Source: Bacteroidia bacterium (GTDB lineage: Bacteria; Bacteroidota; Bacteroidia; Flavobacteriales; Flavobacteriaceae). From it: DNA of 64,000 nt. Each line of letters starts with the position of its first letter. Within the stretch, counting starts at the first letter, position 1. Under the pieces are notes generated by a model. The model was not told where the DNA came from. It made no database searches and saw only the letters and a program-made list of their open reading frames with translations. The DNA is taken from the NCBI GenBank assembly GCA_030427585.1, contig JAUIBW010000004.1, positions 124,001-188,000 of the forward strand. Direction: 5' to 3'. Made by a program: the position numbers and the translations under genes. Shown here one piece after another: positions 37,710 through 48,100 of this stretch.

Positions 37710-39149
37710 TCACTCTAACTTCTTATTTCGTTTCCCATTTGACACTAAAGTTGTTCTGGATCCAACGGCAAGACTCTCTATTTTTTTATCCTTACTTATG
37801 GTAAAGTCAATCCACCAATCGGGATCTGATTTAAAAATAAATTTGTGTTCACTAATCGGTACAATAACAAACTTTCTTCCCTGGTCTCGTTGCGAATTAA
37901 GCTGTCCGTTTTCTAATGTGATGTTACGAATGGTTCCATCTTCGTGAGTATAGGTTCCTGTAAATTCTTTTAACATACTTTCATCAAAGGACTTAACCTG
38001 TTCTAGATGGGATGAAATTCCTAAAACATCTGAAGCTAACTGTACAGCAAGCCCTCCCGGATGACTTCTATTTAGGTTTGACAACACAATAATTTGTAAG
38101 TCCTCTTCAAGAATCCATAGCGAGTAACATTCTGTACCATGTACATTTCCTCCATGCTCGACTGTGGTGTATTTACCCAAATTTGCTGCCCACCAACCCA
38201 ATCCATATTTTGTTTTTCTACCATCGTGCAGGCTTTGAGACGTGAACGCGGTCTGTTTTTGTTTCTCGCTAATTAATGTATTATTTTTTAAAGCGTCGTA
38301 CCAAATAGTAATATCATCGATAGTAGAAATGATACCCCCATCTGCAAGTGTCCCGGGTTTTACAGCTTTTGCATGAACAATTTTATGAGGTTCTTCTTCA
38401 GCTATTTCGTACCCTTTAGACAATTGCGGGATGATTTCATAAAAATCATAGAAGCTAGATTGTTTCATGTTTAACACATCAAAAATATGCTCTTGAACAT
38501 ATCTTCTAAACTCCTTTTTGGAAACGTTTTCAACAATCTTGCCTAATAAAACATATCCCGAGTTCGAATACTTCCAGTCGGTTCCTGGTTTAAAGTCGAG
38601 TGAAACATTATTGATTACTTTTACAATGGTATCCATAGCTACCCGATCTGTACCATGGTGATCATAAGAAGGTTTCACTTCTGTGTATTCTGGAATTCCT
38701 GCCGTATGCCCTAATAATTGTCGAATTGTAATGCTATGATCATGTGATTGTTTATACTCGGGGATATACTCTTTAATATCATTATCAAGAGATAGTTTTC
38801 CTTGTTCTTGTAACATCAAAATACAAACAGCAGTAAATTGCTTTGTAATAGAGGCGATACGGAATTTCATATCGGTTTGGGCCTCTACCTGATGCTCTAT
38901 GTTTATATTTCCGAATGCTTTTTTTAGCAATGTTTTTCCTTCTTTACGAATTAAAACAACTGCTCCAGCTCCATCAGATGGATAATGAAGATTAATTTTC
39001 TTTTCTAATACCTGGTTTAATGTAGTTTTTTCTTTTGCTTTAGGAGTATCGGGTTTTCTATCGGTAGCACATGCGGTAACAAATAAAATCGATACTAATA
39101 CAATACTAAGGGGTACAAAACTTTTTGATCGAAACAGGTTCATATACAT
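37710..39149 (-). CDS. Serine hydrolase (beta-lactamase class C/PBP4* type) lipoprotein
   Basis: This exported hydrolase has 479 residues. The lipobox FVTAC gives a lipidated Cys near 27. The nucleophile motif SITKQF (SxxK) lies near residue 99, the YSNSGY motif (YxN) near 195, and EHGGNVHG replaces the KTG box, as usual for this family of esterases and D-aminopeptidases. A small C-terminal domain (about 385-470) binds back onto the body. It is probably active on peptides or esters in the periplasm. It is not evidence of beta-lactam resistance. Confidence 0.9.
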   Translation of the reverse strand: MYMNLFRSKSFVPLSIVLVSILFVTACATDRKPDTPKAKEKTTLNQVLEKKINLHYPSDGAGAVVLIRKEGKTLLKKAFGNINIEHQVEAQTDMKFRIASITKQFTAVCILMLQEQGKLSLDNDIKEYIPEYKQSHDHSITIRQLLGHTAGIPEYTEVKPSYDHHGTDRVAMDTIVKVINNVSLDFKPGTDWKYSNSGYVLLGKIVENVSKKEFRRYVQEHIFDVLNMKQSSFYDFYEIIPQLSKGYEIAEEEPHKIVHAKAVKPGTLADGGIISTIDDITIWYDALKNNTLISEKQKQTAFTSQSLHDGRKTKYGLGWWAANLGKYTTVEHGGNVHGTECYSLWILEEDLQIIVLSNLNRSHPGGLAVQLASDVLGISSHLEQVKSFDESMLKEFTGTYTHEDGTIRNITLENGQLNSQRDQGRKFVIVPISEHKFIFKSDPDWWIDFTISKDKKIESLAVGSRTTLVSNGKRNKKLE

Positions 39150-39289
39150 ATATTTTGTACTTAAGACCTTCGTTTTTTACAAAGGTTACATTGAACCCAT
39201 ACTAAACTTTCTCGATTTGTAACCATAAGAATAGCTCACATGCCTAAATCTATGTGTAAAAGATGATACTTGCACTTCGGCAAAGCTTT

Positions 39290-39745
39290 CTATTTAAAAC
39301 TAAATCGGGATCTCATATATAATGTGGTGAATAGATTTTTTAATTTTTCATCTAAGTCAGGGAACATATACTTATTCTGTTTTACATCATACTTAAACTG
39401 ATATTCTGGTAAATCAAATTCAAAATGCTCGGATGCCCAAAATGCTATTCCGTAAAACATACCTTCAACTTGATAGTCACAATGATTTAGTTCTATTTTA
39501 TTTAGGGTTATTGTGGTTGGTGTACTAATTTTCTTTTCAATTATTAAACTTACCCAGGTAAGGCCTTCTTTTAGGAGTTCAATTTCAACATCTGTTAAAT
39601 GTTTAGTATTATCTTTATATTCAAAATACAGGTTATCTGATATTTTGTCTCCCTGATCGCTATTTTTAACACTGGCCGAAATTTGCACCCAAATACCCCA
39701 ACTTGTTTTTCGAATTCTATAAAGAGATGTAGATGATTTCTTCAT
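39290..39745 (-). CDS. Hypothetical protein
   Basis: This 151-residue protein is hydrophilic, with no signal peptide and no recognised domain. It has an N-terminal RIRKTSWGIWVQISA beta segment and several aromatic residues (IAFWASEHFEFDLPEY). It stands alone between the serine hydrolase and another unknown gene, with gaps of about 140 bases on either side. Codon use is like that of its neighbours. It looks like a real, standalone cytoplasmic gene. Confidence 0.6.
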   Translation of the reverse strand: MKKSSTSLYRIRKTSWGIWVQISASVKNSDQGDKISDNLYFEYKDNTKHLTDVEIELLKEGLTWVSLIIEKKISTPTTITLNKIELNHCDYQVEGMFYGIAFWASEHFEFDLPEYQFKYDVKQNKYMFPDLDEKLKNLFTTLYMRSRFSFK

Positions 39746-39908
39746 ATTATTAGGTACTTATGTCTACTATTTATGGGTATATGTCCTAACCTAGTAAAAT
39801 GTTACTTCATTTGTTGAATTAATCTATACTTATATTATGATATCTGTGTAAAACAGATGCTTCGTATTTAGTCTAATACAGATTCTAACCTCATCGCATT
39901 CTTTTTCA

Positions 39909-40319
39909 TCAAAAAGTAAGTATATCAGGTGCTAGAAATTCTGTTTTTGCTTTTTCAGAATCAAAAATATCAAAGCTATAATGAGTATTGATGAGTTGCT
40001 TAAAATTGGTTTTTAACTGTGGAAATTCTGCGATAAAATCTTTAAAATTATCAGATTTTGATTGATTCATAAAATGATGTACTGCTTTGGTTGCGACAAT
40101 CGTTACTGTTTTATTGTATTTGTCTTTTACTCCTACAAATTCTACAAAATGCTGTAGCTGTATATGCATCTTTTTTTCGGCTTGTTCAATACCGTGATCA
40201 TTAATCATAATCCACGCCAATCGTAAATGTGCTTCGTGGCTAAAAATTTCGGGATTAAGTGTACACTGTGTAAATTGATTTTTAAACACTTCGTCTGTGA
40301 GTTCAAAATGCTTTTCCAT
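39909..40319 (-). CDS. Hypothetical helical protein
   Basis: This 136-residue protein is mostly helical and soluble. It contains HEAHLRLAWIMINDHG near residue 29, whose spaced histidines could bind a metal. No family is recognised with certainty. It lies 57 bases downstream of a Crp-type regulator on the same strand and may be its target or operon partner. Confidence 0.6.
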   Translation of the reverse strand: MEKHFELTDEVFKNQFTQCTLNPEIFSHEAHLRLAWIMINDHGIEQAEKKMHIQLQHFVEFVGVKDKYNKTVTIVATKAVHHFMNQSKSDNFKDFIAEFPQLKTNFKQLINTHYSFDIFDSEKAKTEFLAPDILTF

Positions 40320-40376
40320 ACTGTTTCTCTTTTATATCATTTCTTGATACAAAGGAATGAATATGGTATTTTTTTC

Positions 40377-40910
40377 TCATTTACATTTGTCGATAAATTG
40401 TTTTCGTGCTCTGCTTAATTGTGTTGGAGTAATACCTAAGTAGTTTGCAATGTAATAATGTGGAATTCGATTAATTACACTAGGGTATTCTTTTAAAAAG
40501 AGTGTATACTTTTCTACAGAGTTCAAGTTTAACAACGACACTAATCTTGATTGTAACTGTTTATTCAATTTTTGGAATGCGTTTGTCACTATTTCGGTAA
40601 TATTTTTGTCTTTATTAACCCACGACATCACTTCTGAATAATTTGCTACAGAAATTTCGCATTTCTCTAAAGCTTGAACAGACATGACTACATTTGTTTT
40701 GGGGATGTAACTACCAATAATCATATCCCCTTCCTGGTAAAAATGAGTCGTAATTTCATTGCCGTCATTATCATGTACAAACCCTCTCATCACTCCTTTA
40801 ACTAACATACCAATTTCTATGCAAGGTTTACCATATTGAAGAAAAAAATCATCTTTCTCTAATGATATCGTCTTGTGTATCGAATCGCTAATTGTTTTGT
40901 TTTGAGACAT
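40377..40910 (-). CDS. Crp/Fnr-family regulator
   Basis: This 177-residue regulator has an N-terminal cNMP-binding-like barrel (about 15-110, with the sequence LVKGVMRGFVHDNDGNE) and a C-terminal helix-turn-helix (about 138-172, RIPHYYIANYLGITPTQLSR). It lacks FNR cysteine clusters. It is similar in architecture to the regulator at 36984-37520 but clearly diverged. The unknown gene at 39909 follows on the same strand. Confidence 0.86.
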   Translation of the reverse strand: MSQNKTISDSIHKTISLEKDDFFLQYGKPCIEIGMLVKGVMRGFVHDNDGNEITTHFYQEGDMIIGSYIPKTNVVMSVQALEKCEISVANYSEVMSWVNKDKNITEIVTNAFQKLNKQLQSRLVSLLNLNSVEKYTLFLKEYPSVINRIPHYYIANYLGITPTQLSRARKQFIDKCK

Positions 40911-40973
40911 TTTGATTTTTAATTACTAGCAGCGTTCTGTGTATAGTGATAAGCTATATTATGTATATGTTTT

Positions 40974-41243
40974 CTATATTCCTTTTTCTTGTGTTGCCCA
41001 TAATATTATATCACGAAAGTCAATTTTTGCCCTTTTCGTTAACTCAATAACTTCACTTACATCTCCTTTTGCTAATTTCAAAATTGATAATCGTGTGTTT
41101 TCCAGATTATACTGGGATTCAGCCATTACATGTTTTAATTCTATTGAAGAAAGTTCATCGATCACCCGATCTTTTTGTTCTTCACAAAAGTCAAGGTTTA
41201 TACGGTCTAATATCTTTTTATCCATTTGTTTGATTACGGCCAT
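40974..41243 (-). CDS. Small hypothetical protein
   Basis: This 89-residue, highly charged helical protein starts MAVIKQMDKK. It begins 2 bases after the stop of a truncated DUF1801 remnant, a spacing typical of operon partners. No domain is recognised. It may have been a partner of the intact ancestor of that remnant. Confidence 0.5.
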   Translation of the reverse strand: MAVIKQMDKKILDRINLDFCEEQKDRVIDELSSIELKHVMAESQYNLENTRLSILKLAKGDVSEVIELTKRAKIDFRDIILWATQEKGI

Positions 41244-41245
41244 TG

Positions 41246-41434
41246 TTATGTGTTCTTTTTATTATCGCCCCATAAATAACAGAAAATCTGATTTTTATAC
41301 ATAAAACAAGGTAAGCGATAATACCATCTCGACTCAAATTCTGAATTATAATCGGTTATTATAGCTTTTAGCCCCAAAAGACAACTTTTAATCGGTTCTT
41401 CTTTATCAAAATAAAAACTGTCTATAGCCCTCAT
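41246..41434 (-). pseudogene. Truncated DUF1801 protein
   Basis: The 62 residues resemble the first half of DUF1801 proteins: an N-terminal helix DSFYFDKEEPIKSCLLGLKA, then the YRLPCFMYKNQIFCYLW core. The usual second half (about 60 residues, with the lysine-rich tail) is missing because a TAA follows WGDNKKNT, and the next gene begins at once. No continuation is seen in other frames. It is most likely a decayed gene. Confidence 0.6.
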
Positions 41435-41465
41435 ACAAATTGTTAATAGAATATAAATGTATTAA

Positions 41466-41494
41466 AAAAGCGCAAACTTTTATGATTTGCGCTT
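41466..41494. terminator. Terminator after the broken VOC gene
   Basis: AAGCGCAAA (41468-41476) pairs with TTTGCGCTT (41486-41494). In the minus-strand direction it is followed by CTTTTTTAAT, a good intrinsic terminator 35 bases past the VOC stop. Confidence 0.8.
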
Positions 41495-41528
41495 CATCAA
41501 CTATTTTATATGTGAATGGTAGTGATTT

Positions 41529-41911
41529 TTATTTGTAATTACTTAATTCTATTAAATTCTGATCAGGGTCCCTTATATAAATCGAACGTATTTTGCCTAT
41601 GGCTCCCGTTCTATGTACTATCCCGGTAACGATATCAATCCCTTTATTTTCTAATTCGATCTTGACTGACTCGATTTCTGTAGATACACGATAAAGCACA
41701 AATCTTCTGATCCACAAGTTGGTTTGTTGGCTTTTGGTTCAAATTCTCTTCCCTTTTGGTGTAAATTTATCTTTTGGTTTCCGAAAGTGAGAGCGCTTCT
41801 ATTTTCGCCAAAAACCGTAGCGTCCATTCCTAAAACAGTAGTATAAAACCGAATTGTTTTTTCTATATCGTTTACTGTACTGACTATATGATCAATACGC
41901 TTAATTTTCAT
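41529..41911 (-). pseudogene. VOC-family protein split by a frameshift
   Basis: Two overlapping reading frames make one VOC (glyoxalase-like) protein of about 127 residues. The first frame (41651-41911) gives MKIKRIDHIVSTVNDIEKT through CGSEDLCFI. The second (continuing to 41529) gives STEIESVKIELENKGI through IRDPDQNLIELSNY, the usual C-terminal VOC motif. The break lies near 41680-41695, where one base lost or two gained would restore the frame. There is no homopolymer at the site that would make a sequencing error likely. It sits 5 bases downstream of the PEBP gene, as in an operon. Confidence 0.75.
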
Positions 41912-41916
41912 CCTTT

Positions 41917-42474
41917 CTACTTTTTGGATCTTTGATAGTACATCACTATACTGGCTTTGGCTATAGTATTATTCCAAAGATAATATCCAACGACTGCAGG
42001 ATTAGAGTTTTCGTTAAGCCCTAATTTATCTGTTTTTAAGGCATGAACGGTAATAATATATTGATGTATCCCATGTCCTTCGGGAGGGCAAGGTCCTCCA
42101 TATCCACCTACTCCGAAATCTGTAATACTTTGTATTGCTCCTTTTGGAGTTAAATTTGATTTTATATCTCCGGCATTCGATACTAATTCCTTTATATTCT
42201 CGGGGATATCAAATACAACCCAATGCCACCATCCACTGCCTGTTGGTGCATCTGGATCATACATTGTTATTGCAAAACTTTTTGTTCCTTTTGGTGCATT
42301 CTTCCACGAGAGTTGCGGAGATTCATTATTTCCTGTGCAACCAAATCCATTAAATTCTTCATTAACAGTAGCTTCTCCGCCTATAGAAGTACTTGTTAAT
42401 GTAAACGTCTTTTGCGCAAATGAAGATGTTGATATGGTAAGCAATATGCCTAAAATAAAAATTGATTTTTTCAT
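41917..42474 (-). CDS. YbhB/YbcL-type PEBP protein, exported
   Basis: This 185-residue protein belongs to the phosphatidylethanolamine-binding protein family (Raf kinase inhibitor-like). A signal peptide (1-20, ending SSFA before Gln) is followed by the family core: SPQLSWKNAPKGTKSFAITM, then DPDAPTGSGWWHWVVFDIP and GGYGGPCPPEGHGIHQYIIT. Its bacterial role is poorly known; binding of small anionic ligands is likely. The AraC gene upstream on the same strand (90 bases) may regulate it together with the broken VOC gene. Confidence 0.92.
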   Translation of the reverse strand: MKKSIFILGILLTISTSSFAQKTFTLTSTSIGGEATVNEEFNGFGCTGNNESPQLSWKNAPKGTKSFAITMYDPDAPTGSGWWHWVVFDIPENIKELVSNAGDIKSNLTPKGAIQSITDFGVGGYGGPCPPEGHGIHQYIITVHALKTDKLGLNENSNPAVVGYYLWNNTIAKASIVMYYQRSKK

Positions 42475-42563
42475 AGTGATTTATATTTAATTATACATAC
42501 AAAATTATGAGTTAAAGAGGAGAACCTTATGTTTATTTTAGGTCAAAAAGTAGTGCCAAAAGT

Positions 42564-43403
42564 TCAATTTAATTGATACTGCTTTGGAGTAACACCAAAT
42601 TTTGCTTTAAATGCATGTATAAAATTAGAAAGGTTCTCATAACCAATCTCCTGATAGATTTCTGATGGTCGCTTAGCATTATTTTTTAACATAAAAGCCG
42701 AGTGTTCTAATCTCTTATCTAAAAACCATTTACTAGGTGATTCCTGAAAATGTTTTTCAAACTCTCGTTTAAACGTGGATAAACTCATATTTGATAAAAA
42801 GGCTAACTCCTTTAATGTCATTTTTCTTAGTTTATTATTTTCAACCACACTAAGAAAATTTTGAAGTGAATTGCTTTGATGAGTTATCATCGAATTTATA
42901 AAATCTATCCCATTGGTTTCTACCAAATAGATCATAATCTCTTCAAATTTTGCCCGTATCATTTTTCTTTGAATACTTGGTGACAATCTAGAGATATCAA
43001 CTAAACTATTTACGTAGCTTTTTATAAATTGATCATATTGAAATGAATATGCAGATTGTGGCACACTACTATTAGACGTTCTGATATTGAATTTCTGAGC
43101 AAATTGTAGTATTTCTTTATTCGAGAAAAACAATAATACACTTTTATAATTTTGATGTATCGGCGAGAGTTTTTCTGTCATTAAACAATGCCCTGATTTC
43201 ATTAATAGAAAGCTAGAACTCTCGATTAAAAAAGATGAATTATTTGTAAAAACTTCCTTTTGGCCATCAATTAAAAAGCTAAAGACATTTTTTGTGAGTT
43301 TGATTTGTTGTTTATCATGTTCTCTAGTGGATTGATAATAGTATAGGTTAGTAAATTCATGTTCATCACGAATTAATTCAATAGGAAGTGTGAATGTTTT
43401 CAT
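42564..43403 (-). CDS. AraC-family transcriptional regulator
   Basis: This is a 279-residue regulator. The N-terminal sensor half (about 1-160) has a cupin-like beginning with SFLLMKSGHCLMTEKLSP. The C-terminal AraC domain (about 180-278) has LKELAFLSNMSLSTFKREFE as first helix-turn-helix and IGYENLSNFIHAFKAKFGV as second, ending GVTPKQYQLN. It is upstream of and in the same direction as the PEBP and VOC genes. The ligand is unknown. Confidence 0.9.
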   Translation of the reverse strand: MKTFTLPIELIRDEHEFTNLYYYQSTREHDKQQIKLTKNVFSFLIDGQKEVFTNNSSFLIESSSFLLMKSGHCLMTEKLSPIHQNYKSVLLFFSNKEILQFAQKFNIRTSNSSVPQSAYSFQYDQFIKSYVNSLVDISRLSPSIQRKMIRAKFEEIMIYLVETNGIDFINSMITHQSNSLQNFLSVVENNKLRKMTLKELAFLSNMSLSTFKREFEKHFQESPSKWFLDKRLEHSAFMLKNNAKRPSEIYQEIGYENLSNFIHAFKAKFGVTPKQYQLN

Positions 43404-43526
43404 AGGAGTCCTTAATTTAAGAAATTCCTTTTTTCTGGGCGGTACTTTTTCTATTTTTTGTCAGAAACGTTCTAATATAACGAATCATTATTATAACAGA
43501 ATACGCATATAATGTCTACTCATTTT

Positions 43527-43778
43527 TTAATCCCATATAGAATTTCCTTTACGTAGTTTGCATATTGTATTATTATCTACAAATTTTAGAGAAGAACTAT
43601 TTATGATTTCAAAAATGATGTCATTTTGAAATTCTAATATATTTGATGATGAGTATAGTATTATTTTATTATTCTCGATTTTATAATTTGCAGAATGTTT
43701 TATGTCGGTAAACAATATTTCGACATTTTCATTATCGATAAAACTTAATTCCTGATGGCAGTTTATAAAAAATTGGGA
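43527..43778 (-). pseudogene. 3' fragment of an unknown protein
   Basis: The frame is open from a TGA at 43779-43781 to its stop, giving about 83 residues rich in beta-type hydrophobic/polar alternation (YKIENNKIILYSSSNILEF). It has no ATG in a suitable place; the first possible start is a TTG at 43715 that would cut the beta segment. It reads like the C-terminal end of a lipocalin-like or META-like small protein whose 5' part is lost. Flanking gaps (43404-43526 and 43779-44000) show no other coding sequence. Confidence 0.4.
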
Positions 43779-43890
43779 TCAGGTTGTGCATCTATGCATT
43801 CTTGTTCGGTTTCAAAAAAAAGAAAAGGTTACAAAAACTGTAATTTTGTTTTAATAGTAGAAACCATCAAACCTTCTTATTGATCTAAAA

Positions 43891-43920
43891 GCAAAAAGCC
43901 ACCTATATAGGCAGCTTTTT
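43891..43920. terminator. Terminator hairpin
   Basis: CAAAAAGC (43891-43898) pairs with GCTTTTTG (43913-43920), with an inner CCTATATAGG palindrome. It ends the transcript of the membrane protein gene at 44001-44249. Confidence 0.7.
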
Positions 43921-44000
43921 GTATGATCATAAGTATCAAAATTTATCTTATCTTTTCTCATATCGATTATACACCCATATGATTAAAGTAGATGTATTGA

Positions 44001-44249
44001 TTATCGTTTTTTAAATATTAGATTAAGCAAGAATAGAATAATTATTGCTCCGATAGCCCCAGTAAGTATTGCACCTATCCAGCCGGTGCCCAGGTGAATT
44101 CCAAATTTTCCCAAAAGCCAGTATCCTACATAACTCCCGACGATTCCAACTATAATATTTCCGATTAGACCTAAACCACCACCTTTGTAAATGGTACCTC
44201 CAAGCCAACCTGCTACTGCTCCAATAATAATGGTTACAATTATTTCCAT
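44001..44249 (-). CDS. GlsB/YeaQ/YmgE-family membrane protein
   Basis: This is an 82-residue, glycine-rich membrane protein with three hydrophobic segments: IIIGAVAGWLGGTIYKGGG at the N-terminus, IGNIIVGIVGSYVGYWLLG in the middle and IGAILTGAIGAIIILFLLN at the end. This is the transglycosylase-associated, general stress membrane family. Homologues are often induced by envelope or general stress; the function is not established. Confidence 0.92.
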   Translation of the reverse strand: MEIIVTIIIGAVAGWLGGTIYKGGGLGLIGNIIVGIVGSYVGYWLLGKFGIHLGTGWIGAILTGAIGAIIILFLLNLIFKKR

Positions 44250-44421
44250 ATTGTTAGTTTTAAATTATTAATAAAGTGTTAATATATTAAAAAAATACGA
44301 ACTTATAAGATGCGGTTAACATTTATATAAGACTAAGTAGCTAATCTTTCTCATTTTACGTACTCTACTTGCAGTGTTAATTTTATGTCTAGATTGCCAA
44401 TAGTTCGCAAACAAAAAGCTA

Positions 44422-45000
44422 TTAACATTTATTTAACTTTTTAACTGATTTTTTCATATCAAAAGCAAGCCCAATATAAGTATTGTTATTAAATTCGAAT
44501 TCGTCTATTATTGTCCAGCCTAATTTCTTAGTATGTGCTTTTTCAGAAATAACATTTACTTTATTTATAAATGTTATACTAATTGGATACTTTTTCACAA
44601 ATTCGACTCTCATTTCTTCAAAAATCAAATATAGTAATCCTTTACCGCGATACTCTTTATCAATACAAACTGGCCCGTATTGAAAGCTATTTTCTGTTGA
44701 AATTTGACAGCCATTAAATGATAATTTCGGGAAACGAGAGATCATTACATTAAAAATCTCCCATTGCTCAAAATATTTCCAATTTCCTGCAAAAGCGTAT
44801 GCTACAATCACATTCTCATCATTTTCTGCAATAAAAATTCCGTTTTGTTTTATGATTTCTTCAATTTGATTAGTGGTAAAAGGAGTGGTTACAAAACCTG
44901 CTTCTCGTTCTTTTTCGTTTAAATTGCTAAACAGGTTCTGTTCCTGAAGGGAAAGTATTCCCTGGATATCAGTTGCTCTTCCTATACGTGTTCTCACCAT
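44422..45000 (-). CDS. GNAT-family N-acetyltransferase
   Basis: This is a cytoplasmic acyltransferase of 192 residues. The acetyl-CoA-binding motif A reads YGPVCIDKEYRGKGLLYLIF near 111-130, with the GNAT RGKG core. An N-terminal IGRATDIQGILSLQ strand-helix and the C-terminal KKLGWTIIDEFEFN strand pair complete the fold. The substrate is unknown. It stands alone, 172 bases from the GlsB-like gene. Confidence 0.9.
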   Translation of the reverse strand: MVRTRIGRATDIQGILSLQEQNLFSNLNEKEREAGFVTTPFTTNQIEEIIKQNGIFIAENDENVIVAYAFAGNWKYFEQWEIFNVMISRFPKLSFNGCQISTENSFQYGPVCIDKEYRGKGLLYLIFEEMRVEFVKKYPISITFINKVNVISEKAHTKKLGWTIIDEFEFNNNTYIGLAFDMKKSVKKLNKC

Positions 45001-45191
45001 TTCTATATTATTTTAGTAAAGAATACTACATCATTATTTAGACACATTTACTTTGGTAAGTATATTTGTTTTCCAGATAACTAAGGTAGGTAATCTTTGA
45101 TATCTGTGAAATAAAATGAATCTAGATTTGTATGCTAAATTGATCTATCAAATTTCGAGAGTATGGTAACTGTTTGATATGATATTAAAGT

Positions 45192-48100
45192 TTAAAAATC
45201 TATTGGTAATAATTTTAACCCTGTATTTTTACATTGCATGAGGATATATTTTTTGTCACCGATCATGATACGTTCTGCAGCTTTTATTTCTAGCCCGTGT
45301 AGTGCAGGTAATGTTGCAGAAAAACTTAGAGTGTTTCCCGTATTTTTATATAGTAAATATCCTTTATTAGCATCGTAGCGTATCGTTTCTACTTCGGCTT
45401 CATATAAAGAACCTATACCAAAAATATCATTTATTCCATCCTTATTAAAATCTTCGATAACAAAATCTGTAGTTGGACCAAACTGAGCTTGTACAGGCAA
45501 TGGTGTTATATTAAAATCACCTTGCCCATCATTGATCAGGATAACGGTGTTAAACTCCTTAGCCATATAATGAGTTGCTTCTTTCAAGTCCTGATCCCCA
45601 TAAATATCAGACAGTGATGCGTTTGCAAACTCCTTATAGGTTTTAAACTTATTATTTAACATAGGTAATTGCTCAGAAGAGCACTGTTTCCCTCTCACAG
45701 GTAATAGTAATCCTGTTTTGGATTCTTTACTTAATATAATATCCAGGCTTTGGTTTTGATCAAAATCTTTGGTGTAAATGTGCAGAGGTTTGTCTTTTGT
45801 AGGATGAAACTTAGTATTCTGCCCCATATTTCCTATCAAATAATCTATATCTCCGTCACTATCAATATCTGTGGGTTGTATTGTAAAATACCAGCCAGAA
45901 GTATGTTGTAATGCATCTATATCTTTTTTAATCAATATTCCTTTATCATTATCAAAAATGGTAATTGGCATCCACTCTCCTATTACCAAAAGATCTTCAT
46001 CCCCATCCTTATCATAGTCAGAAAAAACAGCGCCATTTACCATGTTTAGTTGTTCTTGTCCTTTGATCATTTTATGGGTTACCTTCACAAAATTTCCACT
46101 ATCATTTCTTAATACATATGAAGGTGATGACATTGGATATTTACCAGGGACTACTCCTCCACCAATAAAAAGATCGAGATCACCATCCTGATCAACATCA
46201 GATACCGCTACGGCAGAAGATATCGATTTGATTTTAGGAAATGTAGTATCTCTGATAAAATTACCTTTTCCATCATTTGTATATACTCTATCGATAAGCC
46301 AATCACTATTTTCCTGGTCTTCATAACTTCCGCTTGCTACGAATAAATCCTGATCACCATCATTATCTATATCAAAAAATAATGCCTGGTTGTCTTCATA
46401 TTCTTTATCATTCTGAAAAACAGGAACACTAGAAGCTCTAAAAGTTCTATCTTCTTGCTGAATATACATAGCAGCAGGAGCTCCTTTGGCATTTCCTACG
46501 AAGAAATCCTCTTTTCCATCGTTATTTACATCACCAACAGTAAGGGCTCTCCCTTTTTCACTTTGTTTTTGTGGTAATAATAGCTGAAGTTTGTAATCAT
46601 CAAAATTGCGCTCGGTATTCTTATACTGAATTCCAAATTGAGAAGCATCAATAACAGCTGGAACATGAGCAGGTTGTTTTTTAGACTTCACTAAAGCTAA
46701 CGCCGTATCTTTTTGATTGATCTCGAGTAATTGGTTGCCTTTTATATTTTTAAGTGTAGTAGATGATGCTCCTTGAGGCCATTGTACTTGTATACTATCT
46801 ATTATAGTTACATCTCCTAATCCAAAATGTATTCGTTGGCTTACAGAAGATTGAAATCCCCTAACAGGATAGTGTATTTTTGATTGTTGCTGGTCTTTGG
46901 TATAGATATTAACTTTTGCACCTATACCATTGGGATTCTTAGCACTACCAGAAAGCATTACCGATATATAGTTATTTTGCTGATTATTTTTATAGATACT
47001 GGCAGTTTCCATCTGATTGTTAAGGATGAGATCGAGATCTCCGTCATTATCAAGATCAGCATAGGCAACTCCGTTAGAATTTACTTTTTCCTGTAGTCCC
47101 CATTCTTTGGTAACGGGTAAAAACGTTAAATCCTTATTATTAAGAAACATTTTGTTACTCAATTTGGTAGAAGGCATCATACCAATTGCTTCTTCTAATG
47201 TTACTTTTTTTCGATTACGGATATTAGTCTTCATCTTGTTTCTAAAATCCTGATTAGACAAATCATGATAGATGCCATTAGTCACAAAAAGGTCATTAAA
47301 TCCATCATTGTCAAAATCTGCCAATACAGGGGCCCAGCTCCAATCTGTATTCGAAATCCCTGATAATTGCCCTATTTCGCTATACACTCCATTACCCAGA
47401 TTGAGTTGTAATGCATTAGACATATATTGATGATGATACCCTGACTTAACCAATTCGTTGAAATTTTCAGTACTCATCGATGCCATATTTTCTTTACTTC
47501 TTTTATGATCATCAGACAGCATATCTAAAACCACCAGATCGGGTTTTAGATCATTATTAATATCGGCAAAATCAGATCCCATACTATTTGCAGTGATATG
47601 ATCAAACGTACTAAGAATAGTATTGGTAAATGTGCCATCGTGATTATTGATATAAAGAAAATCAGATTCTAAAAAATCATTAGCTACATAAATATCTGGC
47701 CAATCATCTTCATTAAAATCACCAATAGATGCACTAAGTCCCCAAGCTTTATTTAATAATCCTGATTTTTGAGTAATATCTGTAAATTTTCCATTATTGT
47801 TTTCAAATAACTGATCGCTACTTTCGGGATGATAGCTAAACTGAATTCTAGGGTCTATTGTAACATTGTTGTTAAAATCTGGCCTATGATTTAACAAGTA
47901 TACATCCAAATCTCCATCTTTATCAAAATCTAAATAATATGCCTGAGTCGAAAAAGCACTGGAAGCCAAACCATATTGATCGGCCTGCTCTATAAAAGTT
48001 CCATTCTTTTGGTTAATATAAAGTTTGTTCTTTCTCTTTTCTTTATGCTGCAATGCACCCGATTTACATACATAAATATCTAGCCATCCATCGGCATTAA

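Noticed and set aside
37710..39149. Beta-lactam resistance gene
   Set aside because: It has the SxxK and YxN motifs of the class C fold, but the KTG-type box is HGG and the overall form fits the broad serine hydrolase family, so resistance cannot be claimed.
40939..41304. Plus-strand frame of 121 codons
   Set aside because: It lies opposite two minus-strand frames with better composition and spacing, shows no domain, and is cysteine- and serine-rich as antisense frames are.
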